Assembly: GCF_017744095.1 (NCBI RefSeq)
Contig: NZ_JAGHQX010000006.1
Coordinates: forward strand, 124,001-188,000
DNA: 64,000 nucleotides
Origin: Shimia sp. R10_1
GTDB taxonomy: Bacteria; Pseudomonadota; Alphaproteobacteria; Rhodobacterales; Rhodobacteraceae
Direction of reading: 5' to 3'
Positions 37,840 to 47,116 of the stretch are shown here, one piece after another (position 1 is the first letter of the stretch; the number at the start of each line of letters is the position of its first letter). The notes below the pieces were generated by a model, which was not told where the DNA came from, did no database searches, and saw only the letters and a list, made by a program, of their open reading frames with translations. Both the position numbers and the translations under genes were made by a program.

Positions 37840-38754
37840 ATGACCATTCAGGTTTTTGGCCACAAATCCCCAGACACCGATTCCACCGGCTCCCCGATCA
37901 TCTGGGCGTGGTATCTCTCTGAAATCAAAGGCACCCCAGCCGAAGCAAAGCTGCTGGGCGAGCCCAACACCGAAGCCGCATGGCTGCTGGAGCGCTGGGA
38001 TCTGACCAAGCCTGAGATCATCGGCGACGTCGCAGATGACGCCGCCGTGGTGATTGTCGACACCAACAACCCAGCCGAGCTGCCTGCCAACATCAACGGC
38101 GCAGACGTTCAGGCGATCATCGACCACCACAAGCTGGTGGGCGGTCTGGAAACCAAAGGTCCAATCGACATCACCATCCGTCCCGTGGCCTGCACCGCGA
38201 CCATCATGCACGACCTGATGGGCGACATCGAGATGCCAGACTGGATCAAAGGCACCATGCTGACCTGCATCCTGTCTGACACGCTGGAATTCCGCAGCCC
38301 GACCACCACCGACCACGACCAAGCTGTGGCCGAGAAACTGGCCGCCGATCTGGGCATCGACATCCCGTCTTATGCTGCTGAAATGTTTGCCGCAAAATCC
38401 GACGTGTCTTCTTTCTCCGACGCAGAGCTGCTGCGCATGGACTCCAAAGAATACGAAGTCGACGGCACCAAGTTCCGCGTCTCCGTTCTGGAAACCACCT
38501 CTCCTGCCATCGTGCTGGACCGCAAAGCGTCCCTGATGGAAAGCATGACCACCGTGGCCTCCGAGGACGGCGTGGATCAGGTTCTGCTCTTCGTGGTGGA
38601 CATCCTGAACGAAGAAAGCACACTGCTGGTGCCAAACGATCTGGTGAAAACCGTTGCCGCGAAGTCCTTTGACGCAACCGCCGAAGGTGACAGCGTTGTG
38701 CTGCCGGGTGTTGTCAGCCGCAAAAAGCAGATCATTCCAAACCTCAAAGTCTGA
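37840..38754 (+). CDS. ppaC: Manganese-dependent inorganic pyrophosphatase (family II)
   Basis: DHH phosphoesterase of 304 aa that hydrolyses pyrophosphate. Metal ligands are visible: GHKSPDTDS (His8, Asp12, Asp14), VIVDTNN, and the DHH box IIDHHKLVGG near residue 90; the C-terminal SRKKQIIP lysine/arginine motif binds substrate. Optimised codon usage indicates strong expression. Preceded by a purine-rich AAGGA site and followed by its own terminator. Confidence 0.96.
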   Translation: MTIQVFGHKSPDTDSTGSPIIWAWYLSEIKGTPAEAKLLGEPNTEAAWLLERWDLTKPEIIGDVADDAAVVIVDTNNPAELPANINGADVQAIIDHHKLVGGLETKGPIDITIRPVACTATIMHDLMGDIEMPDWIKGTMLTCILSDTLEFRSPTTTDHDQAVAEKLAADLGIDIPSYAAEMFAAKSDVSSFSDAELLRMDSKEYEVDGTKFRVSVLETTSPAIVLDRKASLMESMTTVASEDGVDQVLLFVVDILNEESTLLVPNDLVKTVAAKSFDATAEGDSVVLPGVVSRKKQIIPNLKV

Positions 38755-38777
38755 TCGCGCGCATATCTCAAAACGAA

Positions 38778-38807
38778 AGGCCGGTGTGTCCCCACACCGG
38801 CCTTTTT
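38778..38807 (+). terminator. ppaC terminator
   Basis: Perfect 11-bp stem AGGCCGGTGTG / CACACCGGCCT with a TCCC loop and five T. Confidence 0.92.
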
Positions 38808-38847
38808 CTATGCCTGTAGGGTACGCAATCCCTGCGCGCCTCACCAA

Positions 38848-39744
38848 TCATTTCGCCACGGCCCCCTCCGGCAACGCCCCCGCCGCCAGCCACTCCCACA
38901 GCTCGGCCCAAAGCGCCTCCCGGCCTTTGCGAAACGCCCCTTCATGGCCCAGCTTCTTGACGCCCAGCGCCGCGGGTGTGCGCAAGGCCAGTTGCTTCTC
39001 CGCACGGGAATAATAGGACAGTGTGTCTTCTGAGGCGGCCCTCGTCGCTATCGGATCATCGCTCAAACACCAGGAGCACATCGGGGCGGTCACCTGATCG
39101 TAGTGATGCAGGTATTTGCCTGATGCGAGATCTGGCAACAGATAGCTCCTCCGGCTGCTCCACCGCCGCCACGTTCGGAACACCTTAGGCGGCAAAGCCT
39201 CTCCGCCCCAGATGCCGCCTGCGGGAATAAATCCATATCGCGCAAGGCAATAGCTGCCATAGCCCCACCACCAAAACAGCTCCAGCGGCCAATTCGCAGG
39301 CTTGTGCAGCCGCCAATATCCGCTGCCCACGGCGACAAAGGCATGCCGCACCGCCAGTGTATTGTTCTGCGCAAATCCGACAAACTGCCCGCCAACGCTA
39401 TGCCCCAATGTGGTCAGCGGCAGCCCCTCCGCTTCCTGCGCCAACCAGCTTAGCGCCGCCGTCATATCCAGCCGCCCCCAATCAGGGTAATCGATCTCCG
39501 ATGCTGCAAGGTCCTTTGCGCCGCTGTCGCCAATCCCACGAAAATCATAGGTCAGCACCACCGCACCCCGCGCCGCCAGATAGGCCGCCGCATGGCGATA
39601 AAACCTGCGCGGATATCCGGTCCCTGCCGAGATCAAGATTGCCACCTGCGGCGCGGCCCCTCGATAGAGCGTGCCAGCCAGCACCGTGCCATCCTCGGTG
39701 GTGAGCGTTACATCTTTGATGGCAACATCACTCATATCCAACAT
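38848..39744 (-). CDS. Alpha/beta hydrolase (YheT/BAAT-like)
   Basis: 298 aa. Nucleophile in LGHSVGGQ, oxyanion region AILISAGTGYPRRFY, Asp-Phe-Arg-Gly (TYDFRGIGDSG) loop and a C-terminal LGHEGAF His. The sequence resembles the family of predicted hydrolases with a W-rich mid-region (LFWWWGYGSY). ATG at 39744 overlaps the MarR stop (TGATG) and has GAGGAG five bases upstream; GTG at 39747 is less likely. Co-transcribed with the MarR gene; substrate unknown. Confidence 0.85.
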   Translation of the reverse strand: MLDMSDVAIKDVTLTTEDGTVLAGTLYRGAAPQVAILISAGTGYPRRFYRHAAAYLAARGAVVLTYDFRGIGDSGAKDLAASEIDYPDWGRLDMTAALSWLAQEAEGLPLTTLGHSVGGQFVGFAQNNTLAVRHAFVAVGSGYWRLHKPANWPLELFWWWGYGSYCLARYGFIPAGGIWGGEALPPKVFRTWRRWSSRRSYLLPDLASGKYLHHYDQVTAPMCSWCLSDDPIATRAASEDTLSYYSRAEKQLALRTPAALGVKKLGHEGAFRKGREALWAELWEWLAAGALPEGAVAK

Positions 39745-40217
39745 CACGCTCGCTCCTCAGAAAGTTCTACCTGATCAATGATCTCTTCCGCATTCTCAGC
39801 CATGTGGGTCAAAAAGCGCCCGATCACCTCCTGTTCGGCCGCGTCAAACGGTGCCAGCAGCAGCCCGTTAATGTGCTGAACCAAAGGCAACGTACGCTGC
39901 AGTAAGTCCTGCGCAGAGGGTTCGAGGTATACTCGCACCACGCGCCCATCAGCATCCTCACGCGCGCGACGGACAAAGCCGCGCTCCACCATACGGTCAA
40001 TCAACCCGCTGAGGCTTGATTTGCGCATCGATAGCGCCTTAGCCAAATCGGTCACTGTTTGACCGTCCTCTTTGGACAAAAGCGCCAACACGCCATGTTG
40101 CGGCATCGACAGCCCAGCCATGGCTTGCGTCTTTCGCTCAGACGCCCGCGCCAGCGCCGCATAGGCTTTGTTGATCAGAAAAAACAGACGGGGTTGTCTG
40201 GCCATTTTGGTTCGCAT
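39744..40217 (-). CDS. MarR-family transcriptional regulator
   Basis: 157-aa winged-helix regulator; the HTH spans about residues 50-85 (LLSKEDGQTVTDLAKALSMRKSSLSGLIDRMV) and the wing RREDADGRVVRVYL follows. MarR proteins dimerise and respond to small phenolic or oxidant ligands. Two start candidates (40217 and 40205) lack strong ribosome sites. A perfect 14-bp palindrome lies 18 bases upstream, so autoregulation is likely. Downstream hydrolase is the probable target gene. Confidence 0.9.
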   Translation of the reverse strand: MRTKMARQPRLFFLINKAYAALARASERKTQAMAGLSMPQHGVLALLSKEDGQTVTDLAKALSMRKSSLSGLIDRMVERGFVRRAREDADGRVVRVYLEPSAQDLLQRTLPLVQHINGLLLAPFDAAEQEVIGRFLTHMAENAEEIIDQVELSEERA

Positions 40218-40235
40218 CCGAATTTGTTTCAGTTA

Positions 40236-40249
40236 ATTCGTATACGAAT
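40236..40249. promoter_or_regulatory. Candidate MarR operator
   Basis: Perfect palindrome ATTCGTATACGAAT centred 25 bases upstream of the marR ATG, within the expected promoter. Confidence 0.65.
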
Positions 40250-40290
40250 CACCTGCCTTAGCAAGTCATCTTGACGTTGACGTCACGCCA

Positions 40291-40324
40291 ACCAAAAAGG
40301 GCGAGAGAAACCCCCTCGCCCTTT
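40291..40324 (-). terminator. Terminator of the galactoside operon
   Basis: Minus-strand stem AAAGGGCGAG / CTCGCCCTTT (10 bp, 9-base loop) followed by a run of T, 27 bases after the GH42 stop. Confidence 0.85.
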
Positions 40325-40350
40325 CTGTGTATCAATTTGGGAGACCTGGA

Positions 40351-42288
40351 TCAGCTCTGGCTCAGATCGCTTACCGCAATCGGCTTTCCACCTCGAAGCA
40401 CCACAACGCCGCATGCGGGCACCGTCACATCCCCAAGCGTTTCTGCAAAGCCATTGTAGTTGATCACAAATTCCAACTCTCCGAAGCGGCGTTTGCGCAG
40501 GCCTTCCGGCAGAGGGCTGACAGCGAAACCAGCCTTCTCTGCCACCATAGCCACTAGCCGATCCCACAACGCATCGTCGGGGAAGCTGCCGAGATACCAA
40601 CGGTCCCCCTGCCCCATCAGCACCGGCGCACCTGCTTCGGTTGCCAGCAGCACCTCTGCTGCGCCGCTCAGCCGTTCATGCCAGTGATCGGCCATACCGC
40701 CACCTACAACCGGCATCCCGGCATGAGGTGGCATGCTTTCAATCAGCTCAACACGCACATCCAGCTCCGGCACCTCCGGGCGGCCTCCTGCGGGGATAAA
40801 GAAGTCCTCGGTGATGGCCCCGGTGCGCGGCCCGTAGATGCCCAGCCCGCCTGTGGTGCTGACAGCTTCCACCAATGCCGGATCCACCGTCGCCACCCCC
40901 GGCGCAAACACCGCTTTGTAGCCTGCAAAGTCACGGCAGGAGGCGCTTACGATGTCCACCGAAAGCCCCGCACGGCGCAGCCCGCGGTAAGCGGAGAACA
41001 CCAGTCTAAAATAGTCAAAGCCAGCGCCCTGCGGCTGTGTGTGCCAAGCCCAGTCGGACGGGTAGTCAAACACCAGTGCCACATCGGCCTGCTGTGTCTC
41101 TTGCGGGGGCAAAGCGGCCAAAATCTTGGCCACCGCGCGCGCCTCATCCATACCCGGTGCCTCACGGCCGTCGGGCGTTTGCAGCCCTGCATGCATCTGC
41201 TCCTGCGCAAACGGTGCCTGCCGCCAACGGAAGTAGCTCACCACCTCAGCCCCATGGGCGAAGGCCTCCAGCGACCACAGCGCCACCATCCCCGGCAAAG
41301 GCGCGGGATTGTATGGTGCCCAGTTCACCGGGCCGGGTTGCTGCTCCATGACCCACCAACGGCCCTTGCCCACCGCTCGATAAAGATCGTGGTGGAAGGC
41401 CTGCATATCTGGGTCCCCTTGTCGCAGAAACCGCGCCTTGTGATCCTCTGACGCTTCCAAGCGGTCTGACAAGAAGCCAATCGGATAGCTGTCCCAGCTC
41501 GCAATATCGAGGTCTGCGCCCACGTCAAAATGGTCAAATTCCAGGATGCGACCCATGTAGTTGTGGATCAGCGGCGCATCGGTATGGGCGCGCAGAATAT
41601 CGGTCTGCACCTTGTTAAACGCCACCACCTGATCAGAGCTGAACCGGCGGAAGGCCAGCACATGCGCCGGGTTCGGCTCGGTCACCGTGAGGTTGGGCAA
41701 GTCGATTTGATCAAAGGAGAAATACTCCATCGACCAGAAGATATTGCCCCAGGCCGCGTTCAGCGCTTCAACCGTGCCATAGCGCGCCTTGCACCAAGCT
41801 TGGAAGGCGGTCTTCGCAGGTTTGGAATAACTGATGATCGTGTCATGACAGCCGTATTCATTGTCCGTCTGCCATGCGGCCACATGCGGGTTCTTCCCAT
41901 AGCGCTCCGCAATGATCTTGGTGATCCGCGCGCTTTCCGCCTTAAACCCTTCATGGCTGAAGCAATAATGCCGACGCGAGCCAAACTTGCGCGGATTGCC
42001 CGCCTCGTCCACCGCCAGCATGTCGGGGTGTTTGTCGATCATCCAGCGCGGCGGTGTGGCTGTTGGCGTGCCCAGCACAACCTTCAACCCCGCACTGCCC
42101 AGCACCTCAATCGCGCGGTCCAGCCACTCCAGCGTCAGCGTGCCCGCCACTCCCTCCATCCGGCTCCAGGCAAATTCGCCAATCCGCACCCAGGTGATGC
42201 CTGCCGCGATCATATCAGCGGCATCTTTCGCCCACATTTCCTCCGGCCAATGCTCCGGATAATAACAGACGCCCACCTCTTGTTTCAT
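40351..42288 (-). CDS. Beta-galactosidase, GH42
   Basis: 645-aa intracellular beta-galactosidase. The acid/base Glu144 lies in WQTDNEYGCHD and the nucleophile Glu315 in VMEQQPGPVNW, both standard for GH42. The N-terminal MKQEVGVCYYPEHWPEEMW start is typical. No signal peptide, so it works on transported beta-galactosides. It is the last gene of a ten-gene operon; its ATG overlaps the lactonase stop by ATGA. Confidence 0.93.
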   Translation of the reverse strand: MKQEVGVCYYPEHWPEEMWAKDAADMIAAGITWVRIGEFAWSRMEGVAGTLTLEWLDRAIEVLGSAGLKVVLGTPTATPPRWMIDKHPDMLAVDEAGNPRKFGSRRHYCFSHEGFKAESARITKIIAERYGKNPHVAAWQTDNEYGCHDTIISYSKPAKTAFQAWCKARYGTVEALNAAWGNIFWSMEYFSFDQIDLPNLTVTEPNPAHVLAFRRFSSDQVVAFNKVQTDILRAHTDAPLIHNYMGRILEFDHFDVGADLDIASWDSYPIGFLSDRLEASEDHKARFLRQGDPDMQAFHHDLYRAVGKGRWWVMEQQPGPVNWAPYNPAPLPGMVALWSLEAFAHGAEVVSYFRWRQAPFAQEQMHAGLQTPDGREAPGMDEARAVAKILAALPPQETQQADVALVFDYPSDWAWHTQPQGAGFDYFRLVFSAYRGLRRAGLSVDIVSASCRDFAGYKAVFAPGVATVDPALVEAVSTTGGLGIYGPRTGAITEDFFIPAGGRPEVPELDVRVELIESMPPHAGMPVVGGGMADHWHERLSGAAEVLLATEAGAPVLMGQGDRWYLGSFPDDALWDRLVAMVAEKAGFAVSPLPEGLRKRRFGELEFVINYNGFAETLGDVTVPACGVVVLRGGKPIAVSDLSQS

Positions 42289-43145
42289 AGGATCACCCGC
42301 GGTTCCGCAACGCCCTGACCGGCATTTTCCTGCACAAATGTCATGCCATTCTCCGGCGCAGCTGCCAGCACATCTGCCGCCAGATCCTCCGCCGCTGTGG
42401 TGATATAGAGATCACGCAGCTCAGGCCCGCCAAAAGCCGGGCAAGAGGCTTGCAGCGCGCCCACCTCCACAGCTTTCACAAAGCGGCCCTCAGGATCATA
42501 GGCGGCCACACGCGACGCGCCCCATTGCGCGATCCAGACAGTGCCTTCCGCGTCGACCACCGCGCCATCCGGATTCAAACCTTCTGGCTTCAAGTCGAGA
42601 TAAACCTCCGCCGCGCCCTGAGGCCAGCCGGTTACTGGGTCCACGCTTTGGCGCATCACCTGACCTGTTGGCGTGTCGGTGTAATATGCACAGGCCCGTG
42701 TCTGATCGAAACAGATCGCATTGGAAATGGTGATGTCGCCAACCACCTGACGCAGTTCCCCTTTGTAGAACCGATAAATCGCGCCCGCCTTGGCCTCAGC
42801 GGCTTTCCCCATGGTCCCGATCCAGAAACCACCCCAACGGTCCGCACGCCCATCGTTGGAGCGCGTCACCGGATTGTCCGCTTCGAGCGCGATCACATGT
42901 TCGCGCAGACCGGTTTCCAGATCCATCCGCCACAGCGCCGTCTCTGAGGCAACAATCAGCGTGTCCTCGTCAACCCAGCCCGCCGCAGAGAAATGCTCAT
43001 CAAATTGCCATTCCTGCGTGTCGCCCATGCGCTGGGTCAGCAGGCGCTTGCCTTTGATGTCAAACCAAAAAAGCTGCTCACGCACCGGATGCCACAGTGG
43101 GCCTTCGCCCAGTTCACAGACCCGGTTGTCAAACACTGCACTCAT
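42285..43145 (-). CDS. SMP-30/gluconolactonase-family lactonase
   Basis: 286-aa six-bladed propeller. Metal ligands appear in LGEGPLWHP (Glu), SNAICFDQ (Asn) and GLNPDGAVVDAEG (Asp). In this operon it most likely opens the galactono-lactone made by the SDR dehydrogenase, giving galactonate. Overlaps both neighbours by ATGA. Confidence 0.88.
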   Translation of the reverse strand: MSAVFDNRVCELGEGPLWHPVREQLFWFDIKGKRLLTQRMGDTQEWQFDEHFSAAGWVDEDTLIVASETALWRMDLETGLREHVIALEADNPVTRSNDGRADRWGGFWIGTMGKAAEAKAGAIYRFYKGELRQVVGDITISNAICFDQTRACAYYTDTPTGQVMRQSVDPVTGWPQGAAEVYLDLKPEGLNPDGAVVDAEGTVWIAQWGASRVAAYDPEGRFVKAVEVGALQASCPAFGGPELRDLYITTAAEDLAADVLAAAPENGMTFVQENAGQGVAEPRVIL

Positions 43146-43747
43146 GAAATCGCCTCATCATAAGCCGCCACAATCGCATCTGCCTTGGCGCGCACCTCAG
43201 CTGCGCTGTCGCCCGGCTTGTAAATCGCAGAGCCGATGCCAAAGCCGCTCGCACCTGCCGCGACCCACTCACCAAAATTGTCTGGCCCTGCACCACCCAC
43301 GGCATAGACCGCACGGTCTTTGGGCAGCACGGCGCGCATCGCCTTAAGGCCTGCTGGCCCCGCCATGTCACCGGGGAAAAGTTTCAGCCCTGTTGCGCCG
43401 GCCTTCAGCGCGGCAAAAGCTTCTGTCGGGGTGAACACGCCGGGCCAGCTTTCCATGCCAAGGCTTGCGGTATGGGCAATCACGTCCACATCGCAGTTGG
43501 GCGAGACTATCAATTGCCCGCCAACCGCTTTCACCGCATCCACCTGTGCCACCTCCAGCACCGTGCCCGCGCCCACAAGCGCTTGATCGCCAATGGATTT
43601 CGCAAGCAACCCGATGCTCTCCAGCGGTTCCGGCGAGTTCAGCGGCACCTCGATTTTATCAATACCCGCAGCAAGAATTTCACCTGCAATCGCTTCCACT
43701 TCGCCCGGGGTCACCCCGCGCAAAATCGCAATAATCGACCGGCTCAT
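43142..43747 (-). CDS. dgoA: 2-dehydro-3-deoxy-6-phosphogalactonate aldolase
   Basis: 201-aa class I aldolase of the KDPG/KDPGal family. IAILRGVTP with the catalytic Arg and Glu region (KIEVPLNSP) and the Schiff-base Lys in GLKLFPGD are present. The DgoA-like IAILRG start distinguishes it from KDPG aldolase Eda, which usually has VPVLV. It splits KDPGal into pyruvate and glyceraldehyde 3-phosphate. Confidence 0.92.
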   Translation of the reverse strand: MSRSIIAILRGVTPGEVEAIAGEILAAGIDKIEVPLNSPEPLESIGLLAKSIGDQALVGAGTVLEVAQVDAVKAVGGQLIVSPNCDVDVIAHTASLGMESWPGVFTPTEAFAALKAGATGLKLFPGDMAGPAGLKAMRAVLPKDRAVYAVGGAGPDNFGEWVAAGASGFGIGSAIYKPGDSAAEVRAKADAIVAAYDEAIS

Positions 43748-43751
43748 GTTG

Positions 43752-44642
43752 TTATCCCAAAAGGTTGCGCGCGGCGATCAGCCCCGCAAGTGTCATTTCC
43801 TGGCAGTCCACCACAGAGACAAACCCGCCCTGCGCCTTGAGCGCCTCAGCGTAGATATTTGAGAGCGCCGCATCGCCAATCACAGCGATCTGTTGCCCCA
43901 GCCAATAAGGCCGAGATGCCGCCAACTCAGCGCCCAGCAGCAGGCCGGAGAGCCGCGCACGGCCAACCGACGCGGGCGTCGCCTCCAGCAGATCACTGGC
44001 CCGGATCGCAAACAGCTCTGTCGCGAGATTTTCCGGGCGCGACAGCGTCACATCCATGCCTGCGCGAAAGGCGTCTTCGTCCCAGCCCGCCCCCACCGAG
44101 TGCTGCAACACCGATTGTTTGGACAGAAGCGCAAACAGCTCTCCCGTCATAAAGGTGCGGAAGCTCACCACCTCGTCCGCGCTCACATGCACCCATTTCG
44201 TGTGCGTGCCCGGCAGGCACAAAACCCCGTCCCAGTTCTGATGCTTTGCTAGAAAACCTGCCACCTGTGTTTCTTCGCCGCGCATCACATCGGCGGGGCT
44301 CACCTGTTTCAGACCCGGCACCACATGCACCCGCAGGCGCGCATCCGTATCCGGCACGCGAATGATCTTTTCCGCCAAAGCGGGCGCAGGCACGGCGCTA
44401 TAGGGGGCCTCGACCCAGCCCTGCCGCGCACCAACCATGCCGCAGGCAATCACATCGGTCACACCATCGCCCAGCCAGTCACCAACCAGCGCCAAGAGGG
44501 CCGGTTCAAACTCTGCTTTGCTGAGCTTGGACATGCCCTGTTCGGACTCGGCAGTGGCCAGGACTTTGTCGCCCGTCATGGCAAACGCCCGCAACCGGGA
44601 CGTACCCCAATCCACCGCGATCCATTCTGCTTGCACGCTCAT
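43752..44642 (-). CDS. dgoK: 2-dehydro-3-deoxygalactonokinase
   Basis: 296-aa sugar kinase of the DgoK family. WIAVDWGTSRLRAF is the N-terminal phosphate loop, and LPGTHTKWV and GAGWDEDAFR the substrate-binding segments. It phosphorylates KDGal to KDPGal. The ATG is chosen over a GTG one codon earlier; four bases separate it from the aldolase. Confidence 0.92.
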   Translation of the reverse strand: MSVQAEWIAVDWGTSRLRAFAMTGDKVLATAESEQGMSKLSKAEFEPALLALVGDWLGDGVTDVIACGMVGARQGWVEAPYSAVPAPALAEKIIRVPDTDARLRVHVVPGLKQVSPADVMRGEETQVAGFLAKHQNWDGVLCLPGTHTKWVHVSADEVVSFRTFMTGELFALLSKQSVLQHSVGAGWDEDAFRAGMDVTLSRPENLATELFAIRASDLLEATPASVGRARLSGLLLGAELAASRPYWLGQQIAVIGDAALSNIYAEALKAQGGFVSVVDCQEMTLAGLIAARNLLG

Positions 44643-44645
44643 CAC

Positions 44646-45407
44646 TTACCCCGAAACCACAACGCCGCCATCAACCGCCATACACTGGCCGGTCATCATC
44701 CGGCTGGCATTGGAGGCAAGATACAGCGTCGGATCGATCATATCCTCGGGCTTCAAATGCTCTTTCAGGCACTGACGCTCCATATGCCCTGCCAGCGCCT
44801 CCGGGTCAGCCCACATATCCAGTTGTTTCTGGGTCAACACCCAGCCCGGTGCCAGCGCATTGACGCGAATGCCTTTTGGCCCCAGCTCCCGCGCCAGCGA
44901 ACGGGTCATCCCCGTGATCGCCGCATTGGCCGCCGTGTAAATCGGGTAGCCTGCGTTGCCCATGATGTAGCTGATCGAGCTGAAATTGATGATCGAGCCG
45001 CCGTCCGTCATCTGCCGCGCCGCTTCCTGACAGGCAAAGAAATAGGCTTTCTGGTTCACCGCCTGCATCCAGTCATAAAACTCTTCATCGACCTCATCGA
45101 GTGCATGGCGCTGGTCGTTGGCCGCGTTGTTCACAACCACATCCAAACCGCCGTGTTCTCCCACCGCCTGCTGGATAGTCTCGCGCAGACGCGGAATATC
45201 GGAGATATCGCCCTGCATAAACAGCGGGGTCACCCCGTGTTTCGTTTCCATCTGAGCGATGAAATCATCTGCAGCAGAGCGCCCGATGATCGCAACTTTT
45301 GCGCCCTGCGCCATAAAGCCGTCAGTCAGCGCCGCGCCAATGCCGCTTGCGCCGCCGGTAATGTAAACAGATTTGCCTTTTAGGTCAGGAAAAATGGTGC
45401 CTGTCAT
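44646..45407 (-). CDS. SDR-family oxidoreductase, probable galactose dehydrogenase
   Basis: 253-aa short-chain dehydrogenase. The NAD site is TGGASGIG (residues 18-25) and NNAA is at 93-96. The catalytic Ser and Tyr157 fit, but the YxxxK motif reads YTAAN: Lys is replaced by Asn161 (codon 44925-44927). Context puts it at D-galactose (or galactopyranose) oxidation to the lactone, the only step of the pathway otherwise missing. Overlaps the dehydratase by one base. Confidence 0.85.
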   Translation of the reverse strand: MTGTIFPDLKGKSVYITGGASGIGAALTDGFMAQGAKVAIIGRSAADDFIAQMETKHGVTPLFMQGDISDIPRLRETIQQAVGEHGGLDVVVNNAANDQRHALDEVDEEFYDWMQAVNQKAYFFACQEAARQMTDGGSIINFSSISYIMGNAGYPIYTAANAAITGMTRSLARELGPKGIRVNALAPGWVLTQKQLDMWADPEALAGHMERQCLKEHLKPEDMIDPTLYLASNASRMMTGQCMAVDGGVVVSG

Positions 45408-47116
45408 CAGTGGCTCTCCCGTGTGACCAAACGCGTGTCTTTGCCGACGAGGAAGTCGAGATCCGCCCCTTTGTCCGCTTGCAACACGTGGTCGTAATAA
45501 AGTTTCGCGTAGCCGCGTGTATAATGCTCAGGATCGGGTTGCCAGTCTGCGCGACGCGCTTCTAGCTCTGCCTCATCCACCAATAACTCCAGCACACCAT
45601 TTTGTGCAGAAACCTTGATCCGATCACCGGTTTTCACCAGCGCCAGCGTGCCACCTGCCTGCGCCTCGGGGCTGACATGCAGGATCACAGTACCGAAGGC
45701 CGTGCCTGACATGCGCGCATCCGACACGCGGATCATATCGCGCACGCCCTCTTTCACCAGTTTGCCAGGGATTGGCATGTTGCCCACTTCCGGCATCCCC
45801 GGATAGCCTTTGGGGCCACAGCCTTTCAGAACCAGAATGGTGTCTGGCGTCACCGGCAGATCAGGTCGATCAATATTGGCCTTAAGGTCTTCGATGTTCT
45901 CAAATACAAAGGCCTCACCCTCATGTTCCAAAAGCACATCCGTGGCCGCAGAGGGCTTCACAATCGCCCCATTGGGCGCAAGGTTGCCCCGCAACACGCG
46001 CAGACCCGCAGCAGGTTTGACCGGGTTTTCCAATGGGCGGATCACGTCGTCATTATAGATCTCGGCACCGTCATGATAGGTGGCGATATCTTTCCCCAAC
46101 ACGGTGTTGGCCGGACGCACGTGCTTCTTCAGCTGGCTCAGCACGGCGGGCACGCCGCCCGCGTAGCAGAAATCTTCCATCAGGTATTTGCCCGACGGCA
46201 TACAGTTCACGAGCAGCGGGATTTCAGAGCCGATCTCAAAATCCTTCAGCGTCAAGTCCACCCCCACGCGGCCCGCAAGCGCCAGCAAATGCACCACCGC
46301 GTTGGTGGATCCCCCCACCGCGGCATTGGCCAGAATGGCGTTTTCAAAGGCTTCTTTGGTGAGGATGTCAGAAGGTTTCAGATCTTCGTCCACCATCTCG
46401 ACAATGCGTTTGCCGGTGAGATGCGCCAGCGCCATCCGGCGCGCATCCACCGCGGGCAATGCCGCATTGGTTGGCAGCGCCATGCCCATGGCTTCCACCA
46501 AGGAGGCCATCGTGGAGGCCGTGCCCATGGTCATGCACACGCCTGCGCTGCGGCTCATACCACTTTCCGCATTCATGAAATCCTGCAAGGTCATCTCGCC
46601 CGCGCGCACTTCCTCAGAAAACTTCCAGACATCCGTGCCAGAGCCGATGTCCTTGCCCTTGAACTTCCCGTTCAGCATCGGGCCAGAACTCACAACGATG
46701 GTCGGCAAATCCACAGAGGCCGCCCCCATCAGCTGCCCCGGCGTGGTCTTGTCACAGCCGCCCAGCAGCACAACACCATCGATGCCATAGGCGCGAATGC
46801 TTTCCTCCACATCCATCGCCAGCAGGTTGCGAAACAGCATCGCGGTGGGTTTCATCTGGGTTTCCCCCAGCGACATCACCGGGAATTCGACCGGGAAGCC
46901 ACCGGCCTCCCAGACGCCGCGTTTCACCCCTTCGGCAAGCGTGCGCAGGCCAGAGTTACAAGGCGTCAGCTCCGACCAAGTGTTACAGATCCCGATGATC
47001 GGCCGCCCGTCGAAGGCATGATCGGGAAACCCCTGGTTCTTCATCCAGCTGCGGTGAATGAACCCGTCCTTGTCTAGCTTGCCATACCAATGCTGGGAAC
47101 GACGTTTCTTGGTCAT
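45407..47116 (-). CDS. IlvD/Edd-family sugar-acid dehydratase (galactonate or arabonate dehydratase)
   Basis: 569-aa Fe-S dehydratase. Cluster-ligand cysteines are Cys53 (ELTPCNSG), Cys121 (LGGCDKTTPG) and Cys194 (SAGVCMTMG). The layout is that of L-arabonate/D-xylonate/D-fuconate dehydratases rather than IlvD proper. In this operon it should dehydrate galactonate to KDGal, replacing the enolase-type DgoD of E. coli. The four-base overlap with the alpha-galactosidase stop couples them. Confidence 0.88.
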   Translation of the reverse strand: MTKKRRSQHWYGKLDKDGFIHRSWMKNQGFPDHAFDGRPIIGICNTWSELTPCNSGLRTLAEGVKRGVWEAGGFPVEFPVMSLGETQMKPTAMLFRNLLAMDVEESIRAYGIDGVVLLGGCDKTTPGQLMGAASVDLPTIVVSSGPMLNGKFKGKDIGSGTDVWKFSEEVRAGEMTLQDFMNAESGMSRSAGVCMTMGTASTMASLVEAMGMALPTNAALPAVDARRMALAHLTGKRIVEMVDEDLKPSDILTKEAFENAILANAAVGGSTNAVVHLLALAGRVGVDLTLKDFEIGSEIPLLVNCMPSGKYLMEDFCYAGGVPAVLSQLKKHVRPANTVLGKDIATYHDGAEIYNDDVIRPLENPVKPAAGLRVLRGNLAPNGAIVKPSAATDVLLEHEGEAFVFENIEDLKANIDRPDLPVTPDTILVLKGCGPKGYPGMPEVGNMPIPGKLVKEGVRDMIRVSDARMSGTAFGTVILHVSPEAQAGGTLALVKTGDRIKVSAQNGVLELLVDEAELEARRADWQPDPEHYTRGYAKLYYDHVLQADKGADLDFLVGKDTRLVTRESH

